From Promethearchaeota archaeon (lineage in GTDB: Archaea > Asgardarchaeota > Lokiarchaeia > Sigynarchaeales > SOKP01): DNA of 5,391 nucleotides. The notes beneath the pieces were generated by a model. It did no database searches and had not been told where the DNA came from. It saw only the letters and a list, made by a program, of their open reading frames with translations. The stretch's first letter is position 1. Every line of letters starts with the position of its first letter. The position numbers and the translations under genes are program-made. The DNA lies in contig JAGXOB010000094.1 in NCBI GenBank assembly GCA_019894735.1, forward strand, positions 1-5,391, in the 5' to 3' direction. This document shows, piece after piece, positions 1 to 5,180 of this stretch.

Positions 1-66
1 TTTATAGTAGAAGGAATTAATAAATTATTACTTTTTAGAGGATTACTGAAAGTGAAATTAAATTAG
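1..66 (+). CDS. Possible C-terminal end of an upstream plus-strand gene (partial)
   Basis: Reading frame 1 is open from the first base and stops at TAG 64-66, giving 21 residues (FIVEGINKLLLFRGLLKVKL followed by N). The other two plus frames stop within 18 bases. If real, it is the tail of a gene starting outside the window and converging on the MoaD-like gene, with 22 nt between the two stops. An open run this short occurs often by chance in AT-rich DNA, no family can be recognised, and the call is only tentative. Confidence 0.22.
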   Translation, partial: FIVEGINKLLLFRGLLKVKLN

Positions 67-76
67 ATTAAAAATA
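66..76 (-). terminator. Oligo-T tract after the MoaD-like gene
   Basis: On the minus strand a run of five T lies about 15 nt past the stop codon of the MoaD-like gene, within CTATTTTTAATC. Archaeal RNA polymerase commonly stops at T-rich tracts without a hairpin, and none is seen here. Such tracts are frequent in AT-rich DNA, so the assignment is weak. Confidence 0.25.
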
Positions 77-88
77 GCTATAAAATAA

Positions 89-370
89 TTAACCTCCCGA
101 AATGGGAAAAGAAATATAAAGTTGATCTCCCTCGTTTAGTTTAGTCTTATAATTCTTCATGTAGGTTACGTTTCTTCCGTTAAGTAAAATTATCATCTGG
201 GCATTTAATTTCTTTTTGTTTTTGGATAGAATGCTATCGTCTAAAAGGTCTTTATATTCTTTAAGAAATTGGGAGATAATATCACCTACTGTATCTCCCT
301 CGTATTGTATGGTATTCTTTTTTACTCTCAACACAAATATGTTTAATAAATTTAAATCTACTTTAACCAT
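89..370 (-). CDS. MoaD/ThiS/SAMP-like ubiquitin-fold sulfur carrier, di-glycine C-terminus
   Basis: This 93-residue protein has the marks of the MoaD/ThiS/Urm1 beta-grasp family. It has an N-terminal beta hairpin (about residues 8-23), a helix after 'GDTVGDIISQFL' (25-36), a middle strand 'MIILLNGRNV' (59-68), and the closing segment 'LNEGDQLYISFPISGG' (78-93). The exposed Gly-Gly end is the part that members adenylate through an E1-like enzyme. It then carries sulfur as a thiocarboxylate or forms an isopeptide bond to target lysines (family knowledge). The length is slightly above the usual 80-90 because of a Lys-rich loop at about 46-55. The start is ATG with no Shine-Dalgarno, and a TATA-like box about 30 nt upstream suggests a leaderless or nearly leaderless mRNA. 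It lies downstream of a ThiI-like gene on the same strand, which hints at sulfur transfer, but no E1-like or MoaE gene is visible. The family is secure; a choice among molybdopterin, tRNA thiolation or protein modification is not possible. Confidence 0.87.
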   Translation of the reverse strand: MVKVDLNLLNIFVLRVKKNTIQYEGDTVGDIISQFLKEYKDLLDDSILSKNKKKLNAQMIILLNGRNVTYMKNYKTKLNEGDQLYISFPISGG

Positions 371-396
371 GAAATTTTAACTCGTTTCTATCGAAG

Positions 397-417
397 TTTT
401 ATATGTTCTTATAAAAT
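397..417 (-). promoter_or_regulatory. TATA-like promoter of the MoaD-like gene
   Basis: On the minus strand the sequence reads TTTTATAAGAACATATAAAA, holding two TATA-like elements. The proximal one (ATATAAAA, 397-404) is centred about 31 nt before the ATG. With the usual archaeal spacing of 25-30 nt from TATA box to start site, transcription would begin at or within a few bases of the start codon. This matches the lack of a Shine-Dalgarno and indicates that the gene can be transcribed separately from the four-gene operon upstream. Confidence 0.45.
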
Positions 418-478
418 TCTATCCCTATTTTGATTCAATTTTAATAAATTAGACTAATTTTTAAGCTTAATTGTAATT

Positions 479-500
479 AAAAATAACAAACTTCTAAAAA
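479..500 (-). terminator. Candidate oligo-T terminator of the four-gene operon
   Basis: Two runs of five T on the minus strand (500-496 and 483-479), with T-rich sequence between, lie 46-67 nt beyond the stop codon of the ThiI-like gene and before the promoter of the MoaD-like gene. This placement fits intrinsic archaeal termination at U-rich stretches. There is no convincing hairpin. The background is AT-rich, so confidence is modest. Confidence 0.35.
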
Positions 501-545
501 CCAACTCTCTACCTCCTTAATATGGGAGTAACTCGAATATCCATA

Positions 546-1766
546 TCAAAAAACTTTTATTTCTAATCCTTTTTCTATACTCTCTTCAAGCAACTTATCA
601 ATTTTTAAGTTCTCGTATATTTTTTTTAAATTTTCGAGATCAAATTCTTGATTTATAGGTTTGAAAGGACAATAATTAACCTTTTTTAGTTTGGTAGATA
701 TTTTCAAAGTTAAATCCTCTAACTTTGATTTAGTAAAACCTATTATGGGTGTAAAAATAGGAAGTTTGGAATTCAAACTATTATTAGCTAAACTATCTAA
801 ATCTATTGAGTCAGGACAAAAACTCGAACAATTCAAACTTGTTCCGTCTACGCTTGCTCTAATCTTTTCATAAAAGTGAAAAGTGGGTTTATTCAGTATT
901 TTTGACATAAGTTCAAACCTAATTAACCTGCAGATACCACAAAAGTACTTATCATCTTCTAAATTTGAAGCAACTTTCTTAAGAATGTGATGAATTTTGA
1001 ATATATTTAGCTGAAATCGACTGTAGGGTATGTATTCACTTACTTCCCTCCAATTAGATAACCAAGCTTTGTTGTCAACCTCATCTTCTTTGATATCGAT
1101 TAAAATTGGATAAATTTCTGCACCTCTTCTCAATAGTAGAAATCCTGCTGTTAAATCGTTTAGTCTACCAATATCCATTACAAGCATCTTCTTCTGTGGT
1201 TCTATTGGTAAACCGCCCCATTTACTTTTAATGACTTGAGAAAAAATATATGTAAACTCTCCTCTTACTTCTATAAAAATTTGTTTTTTGGGTTGTGTGA
1301 GATTTACTTTTAAGTTAAGATTTGGAAATTTATCAATGATGGCTTTTCCCACAATTTGAGCTACTTCCATCGAAGTATAACTATGATTTCCTGACCTCTT
1401 AACCCTTAGCGCAAAGCTATCGTTCTTGTCCAATATGTCATTCGCAATCTCAACTGTTCTTTCAGTAATATTTTTAAGGTTGTCTGATGTCCTAATTGCT
1501 GGGCTAATGGAATGCACGCCAAATGCGTTCGTTAAAATTCTTATCGCATCAGGGATATCTTTGTTACTGAAAAAGAAAAAGACTCTCGAGGAATCCTTAC
1601 TTATCTGATATTTGTTAAAATGTATTCCTTTTCGATTGAGGATCTTTTTTACATTATTCATTAAATACTTCAGCATGCGGATTTTAACTTTTTGTGATTT
1701 AAGCCAAATTTCCGCATATCGTATTAATATCAAATTATATTGTTTTAGAAGAAGACTATCCGCCAT
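546..1766 (-). CDS. ThiI-like THUMP protein with degenerate PP-loop
   Basis: The protein follows the ThiI (tRNA 4-thiouridine synthase) plan. Residue numbers here count from an upstream TTG at 1775. The N-terminal ferredoxin-like part includes 'ILIRYAEIWLK' (family RYGEI.LK). The THUMP domain (about 75-180) has 'FGVHSISPA' and 'LRVKRSGNHSYTS', followed by 'WGGLP' (186-190), as in ThiI. A C-terminal PP-loop-type domain follows. ThiI adenylates U8 of tRNA and inserts sulfur. Here the ATP-binding SGGxDS signature is replaced by IGRLND (202-207), and the family TGESLGQ segment by 'VDGTSLN'. The likely Fe-S ligands remain: C279 and C282 (CGIC) and C369 ('NYCPF'). C316 and C320 are additional. I prefer the ATG at 1766 (406 aa) over the TTG at 1775 (409 aa); neither has a Shine-Dalgarno. 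It is last in the operon, 16 nt after the phosphoesterase. Family membership is strong, but ordinary ThiI catalysis is doubtful; it may be an RNA-binding or Fe-S paralogue. Confidence 0.85.
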   Translation of the reverse strand: MADSLLLKQYNLILIRYAEIWLKSQKVKIRMLKYLMNNVKKILNRKGIHFNKYQISKDSSRVFFFFSNKDIPDAIRILTNAFGVHSISPAIRTSDNLKNITERTVEIANDILDKNDSFALRVKRSGNHSYTSMEVAQIVGKAIIDKFPNLNLKVNLTQPKKQIFIEVRGEFTYIFSQVIKSKWGGLPIEPQKKMLVMDIGRLNDLTAGFLLLRRGAEIYPILIDIKEDEVDNKAWLSNWREVSEYIPYSRFQLNIFKIHHILKKVASNLEDDKYFCGICRLIRFELMSKILNKPTFHFYEKIRASVDGTSLNCSSFCPDSIDLDSLANNSLNSKLPIFTPIIGFTKSKLEDLTLKISTKLKKVNYCPFKPINQEFDLENLKKIYENLKIDKLLEESIEKGLEIKVF

Positions 1767-1782
1767 AATGTTCAAATTATGA

Positions 1783-3378
1783 TTAAATTAGAATTGATAA
1801 ATAATAATTACCAATAACTTTTACTTTTCCAGTTCTTAAGTTATGTTCTTTCAATACAACTAATCCTTTCTTAAAAATCTCTATCTCAATGAAAACTTCG
1901 TCAAAATACTTACCTTCTAGGTTTCCACCATTGGAAAAAATAGTATTTTCAATTTTAACATTAAAAGATACGCTCGGTGAAGAATTTAACACCAGATCTA
2001 TCTGAGAGTTGGCAAATTGAGAAAGGACATCACCAGAATCTATAAGTTCAGTCCTCCATACGCTTAAAGGAGCGGGTATTAAGGGATGAAAGAAGCCCAC
2101 TCCAAATAGTTTCTGGTGACTAAGAGATAATACTTTTTCAATGAATTTTTTTAATTTTTTCCTGCCTATATATCCATCTTTCGAATCTAAAGTGGTAGAA
2201 TTCATTCCCTGAAAATATATTTTATCGTTCTCGTACAAAGGATTAAATTCTCCAAAATAGTGTTTCCAATATTCCCACGCGAGAGGTTTTGAGTCTGTAA
2301 ATCCAGGAACTACTAAATATGGATGTTCAAATTGACGGAGTTTATCCTTTGCTATTTTAAATTCCTCCTTAAAACTGTTAGATGTCAGATTACCATTATG
2401 AACTACCAAATCGACATCGTCGATTTTATTAATTTTTTCTATGGTTTTATCTAGATTATTAGCTTTGTTTTCAAATTGTTCTGAAACTAATGAATTTGAT
2501 AATTGGATAAATCTCGCAATGGGTTTCTGGTTCTTTTCTATTTGTAATGGAATATAATAGTTTACTTCGCGTAAAATTTCGCGTGTCGAACCTGAATCCA
2601 AAACGGGGATCACTTTAAAATTAAGATTGTTCCTTTCTATATCAATTACTGAATAAGTAAATAATTCTCGATACCTGGTTTTATTACAAGAAAAGGTTCC
2701 CGCATTAAAAATAAACATGTCCTTATCACTACTACTTAATGTGTAAAGATTTGATGTGTGTCGGTGTCCATTCAAAATAAGATCTGCTTTTGCTTCTAAA
2801 AGCATTTTAAGCATGTCTCCAGAATCATCTATTGCCGATCGTTCTTTTCCCGTATAAGGTATAGGTATTAATTGGTGGTGAAAACAAACAACTTTAAACT
2901 TACTTTCTCTCTCTGGTTTCTCCAATTCTTCTCTGACCAAATTTATTACGTTATGGTGAATAATTCCTCCCGGCAGATCAGGTTTTGTGCTATCAATACC
3001 AAGAATATAAATATCTTCATCTTCATAAGCGTAATGTCTTCTACCAATCATTTCCTCAAACAATAAGTATCCTACATTCAACGCATCGTGATTACCGATT
3101 ATTATCATTATTGGACTCTTAGAAATTGGATCAAATTTAGTAAATTGTTCTAAAGCATATTCGTAATCCAATAAGGTTCCTAAATGGGTGATATCTCCTA
3201 GGTTTAAGTAAATCGAAGCGTTCTTAATTTTGTTAATTTTTTCTATTCCGACGTTAAAGGCGTGAAGATTAAAAGCTCCAGCAGCATGAGTAATATGAGT
3301 GTCAGATATTATTACAAGTCTCTTTTTCGACTTTAAATTACCTTGAGTATTCATTTTTACACTTGTTTCTGTTATCAT
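1783..3378 (-). CDS. Tandem-domain metallophosphoesterase, second domain degenerate
   Basis: This 531-residue protein has two calcineurin-like phosphoesterase domains and no signal peptide or membrane segment, so it is probably cytoplasmic. Domain 1 (about 18-260) has the full set of dimetal motifs: DTH (26-28), GD (61-62), GNHD (95-98), FHHQ (166-169) and GHRH (204-207). It should hydrolyse a phosphoester; substrates in the family range from cyclic nucleotides to phospholipids and proteins, and none can be chosen here. Domain 2 (about 286-525) is a duplicate, as shown by 'LIPAPL...LIDSGDVL...DLVLN' against 'LIPIPY...AIDDSGDML...DLILN'. At the matching sites it has NSL, GN, GFTD, FHP and SSPS, so most metal ligands are gone. 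Start ATG 3378 lies one base after the upstream gene's stop; an internal ATG at 3356 is possible. Cotranscription with the hexapeptide genes is near certain. Domain 1 as an active enzyme is a strong inference; domain 2 as a pseudoenzyme is well supported by sequence. Confidence 0.9.
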   Translation of the reverse strand: MITETSVKMNTQGNLKSKKRLVIISDTHITHAAGAFNLHAFNVGIEKINKIKNASIYLNLGDITHLGTLLDYEYALEQFTKFDPISKSPIMIIIGNHDALNVGYLLFEEMIGRRHYAYEDEDIYILGIDSTKPDLPGGIIHHNVINLVREELEKPERESKFKVVCFHHQLIPIPYTGKERSAIDDSGDMLKMLLEAKADLILNGHRHTSNLYTLSSSDKDMFIFNAGTFSCNKTRYRELFTYSVIDIERNNLNFKVIPVLDSGSTREILREVNYYIPLQIEKNQKPIARFIQLSNSLVSEQFENKANNLDKTIEKINKIDDVDLVVHNGNLTSNSFKEEFKIAKDKLRQFEHPYLVVPGFTDSKPLAWEYWKHYFGEFNPLYENDKIYFQGMNSTTLDSKDGYIGRKKLKKFIEKVLSLSHQKLFGVGFFHPLIPAPLSVWRTELIDSGDVLSQFANSQIDLVLNSSPSVSFNVKIENTIFSNGGNLEGKYFDEVFIEIEIFKKGLVVLKEHNLRTGKVKVIGNYYLSILI

Positions 3379-3379
3379 G

Positions 3380-4120
3380 TTACTCAGTTTTCTTTAATTT
3401 TGCAGGATGTCCCATATAAGTTGAATTTTCTTCTAAAACAGCATTATGGTTCGTGTAGGAATGAGCTGAAAGTCTCGCATTTTGTTTTACGAGAGTACCC
3501 GGTAAAAGAACGCACTTTGCTCCAATAAGCACATTGCTTTCAACTCTAACTTTTTTTAAAATAAAATTATCTTGTTCAATTCCAAAACTCAAAACTAAAG
3601 AATTCATCCCTATAATAACATTCTTACCAATTGAAACGAATTCTGAAGAAATCCAACTGTTATCACAAATTGTTCTTTTTCCAATTTTTACGCCAAAAAA
3701 CCTTAACGTAAAACGATTTTTAAACCACGGAAAAGGAATTGACGCCATAAGATATAATGGCCACTTTTTGATTATGTTTCGGATGTTCCAAAAAAGATAA
3801 TCACGATCTTTCAAGGATCGCTTAAAAATTCCTTCTTTTGGTGCATGAATAAGATTTACTACTTTTAAAATTAAAACTGAAGCTAAAATAGCACTAAATT
3901 GAATAATATAGACTACAACTAAAACATTAATGGGAAGAAATAGAAAAAATACCCAAATGAACGTTGTGTTCCAAAAGTAGGTGAAGTACCAAAATTCAAA
4001 AAGCGAGCATGGAATAAAGCTAAGAATAATTATCAATATGTATAGAATTATATATTTGTTTCTGATTCTTTCATCTATAGGTACTGGCGATTCACCCTTT
4101 AAGCTCGCTGGTTGAAACAA
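3380..4120 (-). CDS. Membrane-anchored hexapeptide-repeat (left-handed beta-helix) protein, second copy
   Basis: The product has 246 residues, with membrane segments at about 23-46 and 53-88. An amphipathic stretch follows ('EGIFKRSLKDRDYLFWNIRN', 96-115), then 'IPFPWF', 'LRFFGVKIGK' (139-148) and a left-handed beta-helix of hexapeptide repeats to 'YMGHPAKL' (235-242). Such domains usually serve acyl transfer from CoA or carrier-bound donors, at the membrane here. It is a paralogue of the preceding gene, aligning through 'EG.F.R..KD', 'RFFG.K.GK', 'PGT' and 'G.P'. Differences suggest reduced activity: F179 stands where the paralogue has H188, and 'SSEF' replaces 'DPEF'. The start is TTG; no ATG or GTG exists earlier than mid-protein. 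It is supported by AAGGAGG 8 nt upstream, inside the previous gene, and it follows that gene's TAA with no gap. The tandem membrane-plus-helix modules resemble the C-terminal region of Pls/PosA-type synthetases (from memory, unverified). The substrate is unknown. Confidence 0.85.
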   Translation of the reverse strand: MFQPASLKGESPVPIDERIRNKYIILYILIIILSFIPCSLFEFWYFTYFWNTTFIWVFFLFLPINVLVVVYIIQFSAILASVLILKVVNLIHAPKEGIFKRSLKDRDYLFWNIRNIIKKWPLYLMASIPFPWFKNRFTLRFFGVKIGKRTICDNSWISSEFVSIGKNVIIGMNSLVLSFGIEQDNFILKKVRVESNVLIGAKCVLLPGTLVKQNARLSAHSYTNHNAVLEENSTYMGHPAKLKKTE

Positions 4121-4993
4121 TTATCCGTCCTCCTTTAAATCTAAATTTGATTCAGTTTTTTTTTCTATAGAACCTTTAGTTCCTTCTTTCACTTTCACAG
4201 CTTTTTGCTGAGATTCTTCTAATGATTGAATAGGTAATGTAATACTTACAGGAGTTCCCACATGGATTAAATTTCCTTCTAAATTCTGATTTATCTTTGT
4301 GTAGCTGTTTACTCCTAATACTGCAAAATCCTCCATGACTGTTCCTGGTGAAATTATAGTATGCGGTCCTACCACGCACGCTTTTCCAACTTTTACTTTT
4401 TTAATAAGCACTTTATCTTGATAGATTAGGTGCGAAAATATACAGATATTCAACGATGTCATCGTGAAATCACCTATTTCCACAAATTCGGGATCAACGT
4501 ATCCTTCGTATAAAACAACGCTTTTCCCGACTTTTGTACCAAAAAATCTATAAGCAATTATATCGAGCCAAGGTAATGGTAACGCTCGTGCCAACCAAAT
4601 AGGAAAAAATGCAGTCCAGAATCTTCTATGCATATATTTCCAATCTTTGCTCCCTCTTTCAAATACACCCTCTCTTGGGTGTGAAAATTTGTTCAATAAC
4701 TTGAAAATTCCCGCCGAAAATATAATAACTGTAAAAACAAATAAGAAAATATTACCATATATGTTTAGAGGAACTAGTAACCAATAATACCATTCTGCTT
4801 TTAATCCAAAGGAATAAAATTGCGATCCTGTTAAGAGATAATATATGCTGTTTATAAACCACAGATTAACAAAAAACAAAACTAGGCCCCCGATAAACAA
4901 TTGCACAATTATTATCAAAGAGAAGGGGGTTTTGTAGACGCCAGATGTTGATATAAATTCCATTTCAAATTTAGAATCTTCTTCTCTTTCCAC
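4121..4993 (-). CDS. Membrane-anchored hexapeptide-repeat acyltransferase-like protein, first copy
   Basis: The product has 290 residues and opens the operon. A short acidic N-terminus precedes membrane segments at about 23-50 and 70-98. Then come 'HPREGVFERGSKDW' (105-118), 'LPLPWL' (138-143), 'YRFFGTKVGK' (148-157), 'YVDPEFVEIGD' (165-175) and hexapeptide repeats through 'VGPHTIISPGT' to 'HVGTPVSI' (244-251). H188 in 'IFSH' is a plausible catalytic or ligand-binding residue by analogy with hexapeptide transferases (inference). A hydrophilic Lys/Glu-rich tail (about 256-290) follows and looks like a linker; its last codons carry the ribosome binding site of the next gene. The start is GTG at 4993, which fits the short distance to the upstream TATA-like box; ATG at 4963 (residue 11) is the alternative, and no Shine-Dalgarno is seen at either. 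The likely role is modifying a lipid-linked or surface molecule at the membrane. The family is well supported; the reaction is not. Confidence 0.85.
   Translation of the reverse strand: MEREEDSKFEMEFISTSGVYKTPFSLIIIVQLFIGGLVLFFVNLWFINSIYYLLTGSQFYSFGLKAEWYYWLLVPLNIYGNIFLFVFTVIIFSAGIFKLLNKFSHPREGVFERGSKDWKYMHRRFWTAFFPIWLARALPLPWLDIIAYRFFGTKVGKSVVLYEGYVDPEFVEIGDFTMTSLNICIFSHLIYQDKVLIKKVKVGKACVVGPHTIISPGTVMEDFAVLGVNSYTKINQNLEGNLIHVGTPVSITLPIQSLEESQQKAVKVKEGTKGSIEKKTESNLDLKEDG
4129..4135 (-). promoter_or_regulatory. Shine-Dalgarno AAGGAGG deciding a TTG start
   Basis: On the minus strand AAGGAGG lies within the Lys-Glu codons near the end of the first hexapeptide gene, 8 nt before the TTG at 4120. 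Only the stop codon TAA separates the coding regions. The motif is the strongest ribosome binding site in the window. It supports independent or coupled initiation of the second hexapeptide protein rather than a single gene broken by a stop. Confidence 0.7.
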
Positions 4994-5023
4994 ACTAATT
5001 CACAATAAACTGATGAATCGCTA

Positions 5024-5037
5024 TTATTATATTATAA
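5024..5037 (-). promoter_or_regulatory. TATA-like box of the four-gene operon
   Basis: On the minus strand TTATAATATAATAA ends 30 nt before the GTG at 4993. With archaeal TATA spacing, transcription would start around 5003 and leave a leader of about 10 nt. The same 14 bases occur in inverted orientation in front of the divergent gene. The AT-rich context limits certainty about the exact element. Confidence 0.45.
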
Positions 5038-5128
5038 CAACCGTAAGATAAATAAATTTTACACAATTGTTACTAAGCAATATTAATTTATTATAAAATA
5101 GATTTTTAAAACAGATCCATTATATATC

Positions 5129-5142
5129 TTATAATATAATAA
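5129..5142 (+). promoter_or_regulatory. TATA-like box of the coiled-coil gene
   Basis: TTATAATATAATAA ends 38 nt before the GTG at 5181. Transcription would start near 5160, giving a leader of about 20 nt that includes the purine-rich AAGAGA next to the start codon. A further TATA-like run (TTATATAT, 5120-5127) lies just upstream and is an alternative. Confidence 0.4.
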
Positions 5143-5180
5143 AAAATAACCTACAAAAAAATCAATAATCATACAAGAGA

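Larger units (their letters stand above)
4994..5180. other. Divergent AT-rich promoter region
   Basis: These 187 bases separate the GTG start of the minus-strand operon from the GTG start of the plus-strand coiled-coil gene. They are almost entirely A and T and hold an identical 14-base element facing each gene (5024-5037 and 5129-5142). No RNA gene, clear operator palindrome or further ORF is visible. The arrangement could coordinate expression of the two transcription units. Confidence 0.6.

Noticed and set aside
511..533. Hairpin of ACTCC and GGAGGT as an intrinsic terminator
   Set aside because: The stem is only about five pairs with a bulge, so it is unlikely to be stable; the nearby oligo-T tracts are the better terminator candidate.
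691..873. Plus-strand 60-codon frame
   Set aside because: It lies entirely within the ThiI-like coding region on the opposite strand and shows no family features; it is an antisense shadow.
1426..1608. Plus-strand 60-codon frame with hydrophobic stretches
   Set aside because: It is antisense to the THUMP region of the ThiI-like gene; the hydrophobic look comes from the complement of Lys/Asn/Asp-rich codons.
3343..3800. Two plus-strand frames (61 and 88 codons)
   Set aside because: Both are antisense to the second hexapeptide gene, which has clear paralogue support in its own frame.
4121..4123. TAA between the hexapeptide genes as a recoded codon
   Set aside because: Known archaeal recoding uses TAG (pyrrolysine) or TGA (selenocysteine), not TAA, and a strong Shine-Dalgarno supports a fresh start at the TTG.
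4176..4379. Minus-strand 67-codon frame inside the first hexapeptide gene
   Set aside because: It is an out-of-frame overlap with the conserved beta-helix coding sequence; Arg/Ser-rich with no recognisable motif.
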